Under the pieces are notes generated by a model. That model did not search any database. It was given only the letters and a program-made list of their open reading frames with translations, and was not told the origin of the DNA. The translations under genes and the position numbers were made by a program. From positions 1 through 64,000 of the forward strand of contig JAEEVK010000003.1 of the NCBI GenBank assembly GCA_016287095.1: a stretch of DNA of 64,000 bases, written 5' to 3'. Source of the stretch: Lachnospiraceae bacterium (GTDB lineage: Bacteria; Bacillota; Clostridia; Lachnospirales; Lachnospiraceae). Numbering within the stretch: the first letter of the stretch is position 1; each line of letters opens with the position of its first letter. Positions 18,501 through 25,902 of this stretch are shown piece after piece.

Positions 18501-18759
18501 TTACTTCGGTATTGTCATCTATCCCGTCACCATCTGCATCATTTTGTTTAGTTGCAGAACTGTTAGAACTGCCATCCGAATTCTTCACTGAGGTGTCCGT
18601 ATTATTTGAGGTATTTTCAACCAACCTGGTATTATCATCATTTACATCCTCATCGCCACCCTTTGAGAACATTATCCCTAAGAATATACCAAGTCCCAGA
18701 ACCAAAACTGCCGCTACAATATAAATAATTATTTTTTTGTTTTTCATATTCTGTCCCAT
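15487..18759 (-). CDS. Membrane-anchored GH9 endoglucanase with two CBM3-type modules
   Basis: 1090 residues. Residues 9-32 form an uncleaved-looking N-terminal membrane segment after a short Lys-rich start. About 35-255 is a very acidic D/N/S/T linker that includes DADGDGIDDNTEV, a calcium-loop-like stretch. About 286-735 is the GH9 domain: the nucleophile-side DAGD at 338-341 in GWYDAGDNVKFN, PHHRTAQG, and the acid Glu698 in NKNEVACDYNAG. Next comes a CBM3c-like module (near EYRYYVDLSEVYKAGG), a Gly/Asn/Ser linker, and a second C-terminal CBM3-like module (VSVEYDN...AIHHTDWSNMN). GH9-CBM3c enzymes are processive endoglucanases; the second module would bind cellulose. Start choice is uncertain: ATG 18759, or ATG 18747 four codons later. 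It lies 17 bases after upp on the same strand. Confidence 0.9.
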   Translation of the reverse strand: MGQNMKNKKIIIYIVAAVLVLGLGIFLGIMFSKGGDEDVNDDNTRLVENTSNNTDTSVKNSDGSSNSSATKQNDADGDGIDDNTEVKASDIGQPIMPGDKQAEDTSNNTSQDINTETDNNSGSTSGNNDGDNKASETDSGDNNEKGSEVKNSDSVDNSKPDKGTDTENTDNTGKNSDKESDGDKEGGSDIGGDAGTGNEDNQNTDKSDLSTDTGNDDSDNNSAENDNKSNNDTDNTDSGNDKASDNDDSKVNKPQEVIIAKPVSVINTGNLTEKGNGYEGTKGTGKYNYGEALQKSLLFYELQRSGKLPDKVRCNWRGDSGLNDGKDNGLDLTGGWYDAGDNVKFNLPMSYTSSMLGWSIIEDAKAYEESGQLSYALGNIKWANDYFIKCHPSDEVYYYQVGDGNQDHSYWGAAETVEYRMSRPSYKVTKSNPGSAVCGETAASLAICSIIYKNIDKSYSDLCLKHAKSLYKFARDTKSDAGYTAANGFYNSWSGFYDELAWSGAWLYCATGDETYITNAEADYKNAGHDYDWAMCWDDVHIGAAVMLAKLTEKETYKNDVEQHLDWWSGVSSNHITYSPKGLAWLDSWGSLRYATTTSFIALSYAESGLCPSSKEKAYTDFAEKQANYALGSSGRSYMVGFGENAPKNPHHRTAQGSYCDNMNEPNPARHTLYGALVGGPDANDGYTDTVSDYNKNEVACDYNAGFTGLLAKMYKKYHGQTLKDFGAVEKVNIDEFYVQGGINVDGTDFIEIKALICNVSAWPARGGEKLEYRYYVDLSEVYKAGGSAADIEVTTNYMAAGKSAGLKAWDEDNHIYYLSVDFSDSVIYPGGQSQYKKEIQVRLRNPKGTWDNSNDPSFAGMTKGGNAMLTSSALYENGQLVFGSEPAKGKNAGKTVVSGGNSGSGNNGGSDNGSGNNGGSGNGGSGNGGSTVEVIGTAKNEAVSVSVEYDNTSSSSSSISGKINIVNNSDGSLALKDLKIMFYFTNEEGKQLSFDCYHTCINGASGSYTQLNGCSGAFSDAKGKNADTVCEITYSDSNTLGVGDSLACNFAIHHTDWSNMNLTNDHSVSSAENVVIVVKKKQIFGKKPE

Positions 18760-18776
18760 TCTATATTTTTAATTTT

Positions 18777-19406
18777 TTACTTTGTGCCAAAAATCCTGTC
18801 ACCGGCATCTCCAAGTCCCGGTACAATGTAGGCGTTTTCATTCAAGTGATCATCCAAACATCCACAGTAGATATCAATATCGGGATGTTTTTCCTGCAAA
18901 GCTTTAAGGCCTTCAGGAGCCGCTATGATACACATAAACTTTATATTGTTACAGCCTTTTTGTTTTATAAAATCAACAGCCTCTATAGCTGAGCCTCCTG
19001 TGGCTAGCATAGGGTCAGGTAGGATCACAAGACGATCCTCTATCTCTTTGGGCAGTTTGCAAAAATATGCATGTGGTTGATGAGTTTCTTCATCCCTATA
19101 CATACCGATGTGGCCAACCTTTGCAGAAGGCACTAGGCTCAATATACCATCAACCATACCCAGGCCGGCACGAAGTATCGGGACAACAGCCAGTTTCTTT
19201 CCTGACAACATAGGAACCTTCGCTGTAGTAATGGGAGTTTTTACCTCTACCAATTCTGTTGGAAGATCCCTCAATGCTTCATAACCCATAAGCATGGCAA
19301 TCTCACTTACCAAGATTCTGAAATCTCTTGTTCCTGTTCTTTCATCACGGAGGAGTGAAATCTTGTGCTGGATCAAAGGATGCTCTAAAATTACAGTTTT
19401 CTCCAT
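18777..19406 (-). CDS. upp: Uracil phosphoribosyltransferase
   Basis: 209 residues from ATG 19406, with GAAAGGGG upstream. It has the uracil PRTase motifs [23 protein letters not shown] and the PRPP loop [10 protein letters not shown], and ends with the family-typical [14 protein letters not shown]. It converts uracil and PRPP to UMP for pyrimidine salvage. Length is normal. A terminator-like hairpin lies in its leader at 19443-19481, and an IS605 element has inserted just upstream of that, which may have cut the gene from its original promoter. Confidence 0.96.
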   Translation of the reverse strand: MEKTVILEHPLIQHKISLLRDERTGTRDFRILVSEIAMLMGYEALRDLPTELVEVKTPITTAKVPMLSGKKLAVVPILRAGLGMVDGILSLVPSAKVGHIGMYRDEETHQPHAYFCKLPKEIEDRLVILPDPMLATGGSAIEAVDFIKQKGCNNIKFMCIIAAPEGLKALQEKHPDIDIYCGCLDDHLNENAYIVPGLGDAGDRIFGTK

Positions 19407-19442
19407 AGTCTGCCCCTTTCTTTTAGTAAATTAGATTATCGT

Positions 19443-19481
19443 AATAATAGCACAAAAAAAGTCCCCACGCAATGGGAACTT
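19443..19481 (-). terminator. Terminator-like hairpin in the upp leader; second arm of 39-bp inverted repeat
   Basis: Read on the minus strand it is identical over 39 bases to 14014-14052: AAGTTCCC, loop, GGGGACTTTTTTT, then GTGCTATTATT. It ends about 37 bases before the upp start codon, so it could be an attenuator. Confidence 0.6.
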
Positions 19482-19555
19482 TATCCTCTTTAAGCAAGAA
19501 GACTCCTTCCTCTTAGGTGGGGGATGAATTGCACGTGAATTACACTACTTACCAT

Positions 19556-19584
19556 TTGACTAGCAGTTCTAACTGTGGTATAAT
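19556..19584 (+). promoter_or_regulatory. Promoter of tnpA-tnpB
   Basis: TTGACT (19556-19561), 17-base spacer, TATAAT (19579-19584). The spacer holds the palindrome AGTTCTAACT. Confidence 0.65.
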
Positions 19585-19621
19585 ATATTCAGTCGAATAA
19601 TCATGAGAGGAATAAAATAAG

Positions 19622-20035
19622 ATGGATCTGGATAATAATGCACATTCAGTATTCTTACTACACTATCATCTTGTGCTTGTAACCAAATATCGTAGGCAGG
19701 TTTTCAATAAAGATATTTCCGATAGGGCGAAAGAGATATTTGAATATATTGCCCCCAATTATAACATTACTCTGGAAGAATGGAACCATGACAAAGATCA
19801 TGTACACATACTTTTCAGAGCACATCCCAATACGGAAATAAGCAAGTTCATAAACGCATACAAAAGCGCGAGCAGCAGACTCTTGAAAAAAGAATTTCCA
19901 CAGATAAGGCAAAAACTGTGGAAAGACTATTTCTGGAGCCAGAGTTTCTGTCTGCTGACAACAGGTGGAGCTCCGATAGAAGTGATAAAGAAGTATATAG
20001 AAAGCCAAGGCCAGAAAGACAGGAAAAGGAAGTGA
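19622..20035 (+). CDS. tnpA: IS200-type transposase TnpA (Y1 HUH)
   Basis: 137 residues from ATG 19622. It has the HUH motif HVH at 60-62 (DHVHILFRAHP) and the catalytic tyrosine Tyr125 in IKKYIESQGQ. It opens with the family-typical HYHLVLVTKYRRQVF. TnpA cuts and rejoins single-stranded DNA at the hairpin ends. Full length, no lesions. Confidence 0.93.
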   Translation: MDLDNNAHSVFLLHYHLVLVTKYRRQVFNKDISDRAKEIFEYIAPNYNITLEEWNHDKDHVHILFRAHPNTEISKFINAYKSASSRLLKKEFPQIRQKLWKDYFWSQSFCLLTTGGAPIEVIKKYIESQGQKDRKRK

Positions 20036-20040
20036 GCAAA

Positions 20041-21159
20041 GTGGCAAACAAAGCGTATAAATTCAGAATATATCCTAATGATGAGCAGATAGTTTTGTTT
20101 GCCAAGACTTTCGGCTGTGTCAGGCTGGTGTATAACCATTGGCTTGACAGGAAGATAAAGCAGTATGAGCAGGACAAGACCGCTGTAGGGTACACTGCTT
20201 GTGCAAAAGAGATGGCTGAAATGAAGAAAAGTGAAGAATACGCTTTTTTAAAGGAAGTGGACAGCGTATCGTTACAGCAGTCGCTACGGCATCTGGATAC
20301 TGCTTTTCAGAACTTCTTCAAACAGCCGAAAACAGGATTTCCGAGATTTAAATCCAAAAAACATAACAGGAACAGCTATTCAACTGTCTGTATAAACGGG
20401 AATATTGCCATATCCGAGGGATATCTGAAATTACCTAAGATTGGACAGGTCAGGTTAAAACAGCACAGGACTGTTCCAAGTGAATACAAGCTAAAATCCG
20501 TAACAGTAAGCCAGACCCCAAGCGGAAAATACTATGCAAGTGTTCTTTTTGAGTATGAAAGCAATAATGAGGAAAAAGAATTGCACAGTTTTCTGGGACT
20601 GGATTATTCCATGCATGAACTGTATAAAGACAGTAACGGAAACGAACCACAATATCCCAGATATTATAGACAATCCGAGATGAAACTGAAGAAAGAACAG
20701 AGAAAGCTTTCACTCATGCAGAAGGGCTCAAAAAACCGTGATAAACAGCGTATCAAAGTGGCTAAACTGCATGAAAGGGTATCAAACCAGCGTAAGGACT
20801 TCTTACATAAGCAGTCACGGCAGATAACCAATGCCTATGATTGTGTATGTATAGAAGACCTTGACATGAAAGCTATGTCACAGGCACTGAATTTCGGTAA
20901 ATCAGTTTCAGACAATGGCTGGGGGATGTTTGTGGCATTTTTGAAATACAAACTTGAAGCACAGGGCAAGAAGCTTGTTAAGGTTGATAAATTCTTTGCA
21001 AGCAGTCAGACCTGTTCATGCTGCGGATATGTGAACAAAGGGACAAAAGATCTTGCTGTCAGAGCGTGGGACTGTCCGGAATGCGGTATGCATCATGACA
21101 GAGATGTAAATGCCGCAATAAATATCAGGAATGAGGGAATGCGCATAGCATTTGCATGA
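20041..21159 (+). CDS. tnpB: RNA-guided endonuclease TnpB (IS605 family)
   Basis: 372 residues, start taken as GTG 20041 so that the protein opens MANKAYKFRIYPNDEQ as in the family; GGAAG lies about 10 bases upstream. The N-terminal helical region is followed by a RuvC nuclease with all three acidic positions: Asp188 in GLDYSMH, Glu272 in VCIEDLDM, and Asp353/355 in HDRDVNAA. The zinc ribbon is complete (CSCCGY and CPECGM). TnpB uses an omega RNA from the element's right end to cut DNA next to the target motif and so keeps the element in place. The motifs predict an active enzyme. Confidence 0.93.
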   Translation: MANKAYKFRIYPNDEQIVLFAKTFGCVRLVYNHWLDRKIKQYEQDKTAVGYTACAKEMAEMKKSEEYAFLKEVDSVSLQQSLRHLDTAFQNFFKQPKTGFPRFKSKKHNRNSYSTVCINGNIAISEGYLKLPKIGQVRLKQHRTVPSEYKLKSVTVSQTPSGKYYASVLFEYESNNEEKELHSFLGLDYSMHELYKDSNGNEPQYPRYYRQSEMKLKKEQRKLSLMQKGSKNRDKQRIKVAKLHERVSNQRKDFLHKQSRQITNAYDCVCIEDLDMKAMSQALNFGKSVSDNGWGMFVAFLKYKLEAQGKKLVKVDKFFASSQTCSCCGYVNKGTKDLAVRAWDCPECGMHHDRDVNAAINIRNEGMRIAFA

Positions 21160-21291
21160 CCTAAAAATAGAACCGTGGGACACACGGGGTTAGCTCGCTT
21201 ATGCTTAGCCCGTTGGGACTATCGAACGAGAACTGAACTTACTGAAGAGGTTAGGGAAGCCCCTACCTCTATAGGTAGGGGAGGATGTCAC
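21160..21291 (+). ncRNA. Predicted omega RNA scaffold of TnpB (right end of IS605)
   Basis: This non-coding right end holds nested hairpins, including GTGGGACACAC, GGGTTAGCTCG...GCTTAGCCC and the terminal CCCCTACCT/AGGTAGGGG stem. Such ends are transcribed with the 3' part of tnpB as the guide-RNA scaffold, and the guide is the flanking DNA after about 21291. The exact 5' end, probably inside tnpB, cannot be set. Confidence 0.6.
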
Positions 21292-21302
21292 AATTGGTTA
21301 AT

Positions 21303-21331
21303 TTGACATTATTCAGTATTTGAGATATAAT
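21303..21331 (+). promoter_or_regulatory. Consensus promoter of the VanX-type gene
   Basis: TTGACA (21303-21308), 17-base spacer, TATAAT (21326-21331): a perfect sigma-A promoter, starting about 12 bases after the IS right end. Confidence 0.75.
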
Positions 21332-21357
21332 TCAGATAATTTGTAGGAGGCTTGAGT

Positions 21358-22017
21358 ATGGCTATTGATTATGAGAAGGAAGTAATAACCGATGCTTCGG
21401 ATTTTACGCTGCTCTCGGATTATGTACCGGGGATAGTACAGGAAATCCGGTATTTTTCCACTTACAATTTCATCGGTGACAGGATTGATGGCTATGAGGA
21501 GCCGTGCGCGATCATTACCAAGGAGGCAGCCAGAGCTCTAAAGGCTGTAAGCAGTAAGGCAAATGTGCAGGGCTACAGATTAAAGATTTTTGATACATAT
21601 CGTCCGGCATCAGCGGTAAAGCATTTTGTGATGTGGGGCATCGAAGATCTTGATCAGCGTATGAAACCGTTCTTTTATCCGGATCTTGAAAAACAGGAAC
21701 TGTTTAAAAAGGGATATATCGCCAGCAAATCAAGCCATAGCAGGGGAAGTACGGTAGATCTGACATTGCTCGACATGAAAACCGGCAAGGAAGTAGATAT
21801 GGGCAGTCCATTTGATTACTTCAGTGAAATGTCACATCCCGATTACAAGGGTATTACTGAAGAACAGTATGCAAACCGGATGATTTTACAGGACCTGATG
21901 GTGAAAAACGGATTTAAACCGATTGATTGCGAATGGTGGCACTTTACACTGGAAAATGAACCATTTCCGGAAACTTATTTTGACTTCCCGGTTTCAGTCA
22001 GTGTACTTAAAAGATAA
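21358..22017 (+). CDS. D-Ala-D-Ala dipeptidase (VanX/DdpX family, M15D)
   Basis: 219 residues. I choose ATG 21358 because AGGAGG (21345-21350) is 7 bases away, while a TTG at 21352 is too close. All active-site elements of the zinc dipeptidase are present: FDTYRPASAV (Arg), SSHSRGSTVDLTLLD (zinc His and Asp) and CEWWHFTLENEPFP (catalytic Glu, zinc His), ending YFDFPV. It cleaves free D-alanyl-D-alanine in the cytoplasm. No vanH, vanA or vanRS is nearby, so this looks like a housekeeping dipeptidase for wall dipeptide recycling, not a glycopeptide-resistance cluster. Confidence 0.92.
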   Translation: MAIDYEKEVITDASDFTLLSDYVPGIVQEIRYFSTYNFIGDRIDGYEEPCAIITKEAARALKAVSSKANVQGYRLKIFDTYRPASAVKHFVMWGIEDLDQRMKPFFYPDLEKQELFKKGYIASKSSHSRGSTVDLTLLDMKTGKEVDMGSPFDYFSEMSHPDYKGITEEQYANRMILQDLMVKNGFKPIDCEWWHFTLENEPFPETYFDFPVSVSVLKR

Positions 22018-22044
22018 TTAATTAAGAAAGGACATAAAGACAAT

Positions 22045-22932
22045 ATGAAAGGTATAGTATTAGCAGGCGGTTCAGGTACAAGACTTTATCCTTTGACAAA
22101 GGTAACCAGCAAGCAGCTTCTTCCGGTGTATGACAAACCTATGATTTATTATCCTCTGTCAACTCTGATGTTAGCAGGGATCAAGGAGATACTTATCATA
22201 TCTACTCCGGATGATACTCCTAGATTTGAAGCCCTGCTTGGTGACGGATCACAGTTCGGTATACATTTGGAATACAAGGTACAGCCGAGTCCTGACGGAC
22301 TTGCACAGGCATTTATCCTTGGTGAAGAGTTTTTAGGCGGCGAGGCCGGAGCTATGGTGCTCGGTGATAATATCTTTTATGGAAACGGGTTTAGACGATT
22401 GTTAAAGGCAGCAGTTGCCGATGCTGAGGAAAACGGAAGGGCAACAGTATTCGGGTACTATGTAAATGATCCGGAGCGTTTCGGTGTAGTTGCTTTTGAT
22501 GAAAACGGCGTAGCCACCAGCATAGAGGAAAAGCCGAAGGAGCCTAAATCAAACTATGCAGTAACTGGTCTATATTTCTATCCTGCCGGAGTCAGTGCAA
22601 GAGCTAATCAGGTAAAACCTTCAGCCAGAGGTGAGCTTGAGATCACAACCCTAAATGAAATGTATCTCAAAGACGGACTTCTTGATGTACAACTGCTCGG
22701 ACGCGGGTTTGCATGGCTTGATACAGGTACCATGAGCTCACTGCTTCAGGCAGCTCAGTTTGTAGAGATGGTACAGTCAAGACAGGGTATCACTATATCA
22801 GCTCCGGAGGAGATAGCATTTATCAATGGATTTATAGATAAAGAAAAGCTTATGGAATCTGCCAAAAACTATGGTAAGAGTCCTTACGGCGAGCATCTGC
22901 GTTCAGTGGCAGAAGGTAAGGTAAGATATTAA
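22045..22932 (+). CDS. rfbA: Glucose-1-phosphate thymidylyltransferase
   Basis: 295 residues from ATG 22045, with AAAGGAC upstream, 27 bases after the dipeptidase gene. It starts with the nucleotide-binding [18 protein letters not shown], then [16 protein letters not shown] and LGDNIFYG, all typical of RmlA/RfbA. It makes dTDP-glucose from dTTP and glucose-1-phosphate, the first step to dTDP-rhamnose. The other rfb/rml genes are not in the window, so the pathway must be completed elsewhere. Confidence 0.95.
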   Translation: MKGIVLAGGSGTRLYPLTKVTSKQLLPVYDKPMIYYPLSTLMLAGIKEILIISTPDDTPRFEALLGDGSQFGIHLEYKVQPSPDGLAQAFILGEEFLGGEAGAMVLGDNIFYGNGFRRLLKAAVADAEENGRATVFGYYVNDPERFGVVAFDENGVATSIEEKPKEPKSNYAVTGLYFYPAGVSARANQVKPSARGELEITTLNEMYLKDGLLDVQLLGRGFAWLDTGTMSSLLQAAQFVEMVQSRQGITISAPEEIAFINGFIDKEKLMESAKNYGKSPYGEHLRSVAEGKVRY

Positions 22933-22951
22933 AGTCAAAGAAGGTTATAAT

Positions 22952-23800
22952 ATGGTCAGGATTTTATCAGACAGCACCTGCGATTTATCGCCGGAGCTCG
23001 TAGAAAGATATAATATAGAGATAATACCTCTTCATGTTTCTTTGGGAGAAGAGGAATATCTGGACGGAGTAAATATCAAACCTCAAAGGATATATGAATG
23101 GTCTGATGCTACAGGCTCCACTCCTAAAACATCGGCTCCTTCAATGGAGGATGTGATAGGGGTTTTCAGAAAATATATTGAAGCAGGAGACGAGCTTGTA
23201 GTTTTTACTATCTCAGCCTCGATGTCTGCAAGCAATAATGTTTGCAGACTGGCAGCGGAAAATCTGAATGCTTTGGACAGGATAGTGGTTATAGATTCCG
23301 AAAATCTGTCTACCGGTATAGGGCATCTTGTAGTAGAAGCAGCAGAAATGGCGGCTAAAGGCAAAGGTATCAGGGAAATAGAGACTGAGATACTGAATCT
23401 CAGACCGCGTGTCAGAGCCAGTTTTGTGGTGGATACATTGGTTTTCCTGCACAGGGGCGGCAGATGTTCGGGACTTGCAGCCATGCTTGGATCCGTATTA
23501 AAGCTGCATCCGAGGATAGTTGTGGAAAAAGGAGCCATGCATTCTGATAAAAAATACAGAGGTAAGATCGAAAGGGTGATCCTTGATTATACAAAGGATT
23601 TATTTGAGGCACTGAAAAGAGCAAAGCCCGACAGAGTATTCATCACCCACTCCGGCTGTACCGAGGCTATAGTTTCCAAGGTAAAAGGTATCCTCGAAGG
23701 ACTCTCATATTTTAAGGAAGTACTGGTAACACATGCAGGCTGTGTAGTTTCGGCACATTGCGGACCGGGCACCCTGGGAGTGTTGTTTATTGAAAAATAA
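22952..23800 (+). CDS. DegV family fatty-acid-binding protein
   Basis: 282 residues from ATG 22952, 19 bases after rfbA. It opens VRILSDSTCDLSPELVERY, with the lipid-site GSTPKTSAPS, FTISASMSASNN and SENLSTGIGHLV later. These are the marks of DegV/FakB proteins, which hold a fatty acid for the FakA kinase so that it can be used in phospholipid synthesis. No fakA is nearby. Length is normal. Confidence 0.9.
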   Translation: MVRILSDSTCDLSPELVERYNIEIIPLHVSLGEEEYLDGVNIKPQRIYEWSDATGSTPKTSAPSMEDVIGVFRKYIEAGDELVVFTISASMSASNNVCRLAAENLNALDRIVVIDSENLSTGIGHLVVEAAEMAAKGKGIREIETEILNLRPRVRASFVVDTLVFLHRGGRCSGLAAMLGSVLKLHPRIVVEKGAMHSDKKYRGKIERVILDYTKDLFEALKRAKPDRVFITHSGCTEAIVSKVKGILEGLSYFKEVLVTHAGCVVSAHCGPGTLGVLFIEK

Positions 23801-23806
23801 AAATAT

Positions 23807-23834
23807 AAGCGGCAAGCCGGATGGTTTGCCGCTT
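23807..23834. terminator. Bidirectional terminator between convergent genes
   Basis: AAGCGGCAA (23807-23815) pairs with TTGCCGCTT (23825-23833), with A-rich DNA on the left and T-rich on the right, so it can serve both degV and the helicase gene. Confidence 0.75.
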
Positions 23835-23838
23835 TATC

Positions 23839-25644
23839 TTACCATGATCCCCAATAAGCCAGCTGGCAGTTTTTACAATATCTGCTGTTGGCAGTCTCAG
23901 TGAATTTCATTATTTTACCGCACCCGGGACATTTTAGGCGATAACCTTTTATATCCCTGGTCAGAAGCTCATTTATCTTTTTACTAAGTCGTTCTCTTTC
24001 GTCATAGCAGCCTGCATCGATGCCGACACGGCGGAGCACCTGATTGTAGCAGTCATAGCCCTTGTATTGGCGCTCGCAAGCTTCCAGTGTATCCTCGCCA
24101 AATCCGGGTTTGGGTACCAGTTCGGGATGACCGGTCAATACCATGACAGCACAGTCGAGCCAGTATTCCACGAGCTCCGGACTGCCTATGTCGACGGGAC
24201 ATGTGATAAGGCTGTAGATGAGCCTGCGGTCCGCATCCTTGGGGATTTCGGGTTCCAACAGTTTGTACAGCTTTTGCATATCCTTTATGTCTTCCTTTAC
24301 AGCCAGCTTTGAACCGGAGGGAGAAAAACTCCACTCATCAAAAAGGTCTCCGAAGTCATGACCGGATTCGGCCAGTTCCTCGGGGAAAGGAATAGTATAT
24401 GTGTTAATCCATGACGGGCTCTTATCGAGTCCGTTTTTTATAAGGTCTTCGTCCTTTATGGCGGCCACTTCACCTACATCATATATGCCGTATCTGCCGG
24501 CGCGTCCGGCTATCTGACGGATCTCGGTATAGGTTAACTGTCTTGTGACTTTACCGTCAAACTTCGAGGTTTCCATAAATACGATACGCTTTATCGGGAT
24601 GGAGACTCCCATGCCGATGGCATCCGTGGCTACTACTACCTTGGTTTCTCCGCTTGTGAATTTCCGGACTTCTTCTCTGCGGGAGGTAGGAGGCAGGGCA
24701 CCGTAGATCACACTGGTTTTTATCCCTGCATCAGCCAGTTCTGCTGATAAGGACAGTACGGAGCGTCTTGAGAAAACTATCAGACAATCACCGTTTCTGA
24801 CATCCTTTAGGGACTTGAATTTCCCGGTATATTCCAATGGAGCCAGACGATAGTGTTTTCTTCTGGTAAACTGTCCGCCGAATTCTGTTATTATTGAACG
24901 TATGATCTGTAAAGCTTCCGGGGCCAGACAGATATGCACTTCTTCGGCATCGACCATACAGATGGCCTTTGTCCACTGGGCTCCGCGGTATTTATCAGCT
25001 ATCATCTGGGCTTCATCTATAACAGCTACCTTATAGTGTCTGGTATAATCGCAGAGTTCGATGGTGGAGGATATGACATTTGCTCCGGGGACCTCTTCGT
25101 GTTCCTCACCGGTCAGCAGATCGCAAGGGACACCGTTGCGGTTCATCTTATCAAACATCTCCAGAGCAAGCAGTCTCAATGGTGCCAGGTAGAGTCCGTC
25201 CTTTTCCTGCATCAGGCGTTCGATGGCTTCATGTGTTTTACCACTGTTTGTGGGACCTACATGAAGGATGAATTTTCTGTCAAGCTCGCCGGCTCGTGCC
25301 ATATAGTAGGCGGCGGTATAGTGGCTGAACAGTTCATGTATATCGGAAATATCCCTGGCTTTTGCGAGAAAGGCCGAGGATTTTATCATGGTGCTGAAAT
25401 GGGGATCATCGAGAGCTCTGGCTATGTCGGCTCTGGAATACAGGATTTTGTCTTTCTTAGGCTGGATGGCAGAGGGCTTAACGTATTTTTTTACAAGGTC
25501 GATCTTTACACCGAGCATGGAGCTTACTCCAAAATCGGTGTACCAGGTTACGCCATCGATATTTACGTTTTGAGGCTTTGAATAAAAATGCCGATTTGAG
25601 CCTCTTTGTCTTGATCTTTTATAGCTGTTTCTTGCTCGTCCCAT
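23839..25644 (-). CDS. Suv3-like superfamily 2 RNA helicase with C-terminal zinc ribbon
   Basis: 601 residues, start taken as ATG 25644 (AGGA 10 bases upstream; GTG 25653 is too close to it). The P-loop is GPTNSGKT at 130-137 and motif II is DEAQ at 210-213. Further helicase motifs follow: VIYGALPPTSRREE, VVVATDAIGMGVSIP and QIAGRAGRYG. This set matches SUV3/SUPV3L1 of the mitochondrial RNA degradosome more than common bacterial DEAD-box proteins. The last 30 residues form a CxxC...CxxC ribbon (CPGCG, CKNC). The N-terminus (about 1-30) is very basic. The likely role is RNA unwinding in RNA turnover; this is inferred from family only. Confidence 0.82.
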   Translation of the reverse strand: MGRARNSYKRSRQRGSNRHFYSKPQNVNIDGVTWYTDFGVSSMLGVKIDLVKKYVKPSAIQPKKDKILYSRADIARALDDPHFSTMIKSSAFLAKARDISDIHELFSHYTAAYYMARAGELDRKFILHVGPTNSGKTHEAIERLMQEKDGLYLAPLRLLALEMFDKMNRNGVPCDLLTGEEHEEVPGANVISSTIELCDYTRHYKVAVIDEAQMIADKYRGAQWTKAICMVDAEEVHICLAPEALQIIRSIITEFGGQFTRRKHYRLAPLEYTGKFKSLKDVRNGDCLIVFSRRSVLSLSAELADAGIKTSVIYGALPPTSRREEVRKFTSGETKVVVATDAIGMGVSIPIKRIVFMETSKFDGKVTRQLTYTEIRQIAGRAGRYGIYDVGEVAAIKDEDLIKNGLDKSPSWINTYTIPFPEELAESGHDFGDLFDEWSFSPSGSKLAVKEDIKDMQKLYKLLEPEIPKDADRRLIYSLITCPVDIGSPELVEYWLDCAVMVLTGHPELVPKPGFGEDTLEACERQYKGYDCYNQVLRRVGIDAGCYDERERLSKKINELLTRDIKGYRLKCPGCGKIMKFTETANSRYCKNCQLAYWGSW

Positions 25645-25686
25645 TGTTTTCACGTCCTGTATCGTTCTTAAATCTGCTAATATGAG

Positions 25687-25715
25687 ATTGTAGCTTTAAT
25701 GACGGGTATTGTCAA
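25687..25715 (-). promoter_or_regulatory. Promoter of the Suv3-like helicase gene
   Basis: On the minus strand TTGACA (25715-25710), 17-base spacer, TACAAT (25692-25687), about 45 bases before the start codon. Confidence 0.65.
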
Positions 25716-25902
25716 CTGCTGTATGTATTATATTATAAAAATAATAGATTTTCTTATTAAATACGGCGAATGCTATATACATGACCGAAGAAATCTGTTA
25801 TATAGTAAAATATAGATTTTACACTGAACTGAAGAAGTTTAAAAGATATAGTTATATAAGAATTTAAAAACGGAAGAAATAATGCAAAGAAAAGGAGTAG
25901 CC

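Larger units (their letters stand above)
19494..21291 (+). mobile_element. IS200/IS605-family insertion sequence
   Basis: It carries tnpA and tnpB in the same direction, 5 bases apart. The left end has an imperfect hairpin near 19505-19525 (TCCTCTTAGGTGGGGGA). The right end has a perfect one (CCCCTACCTctatAGGTAGGGG, 21261-21282) followed by GGATGTCAC, a typical IS605 right terminus. The outer limits are inferred: TTTAA at 19489-19493 is the likely target motif, and the element should end near 21291. Both genes are intact, so the element may be active. Confidence 0.8.

Noticed and set aside
21358..22017. Glycopeptide resistance locus
   Set aside because: Only the VanX-type dipeptidase is present; no VanH, VanA-type ligase or VanRS genes are found around it.
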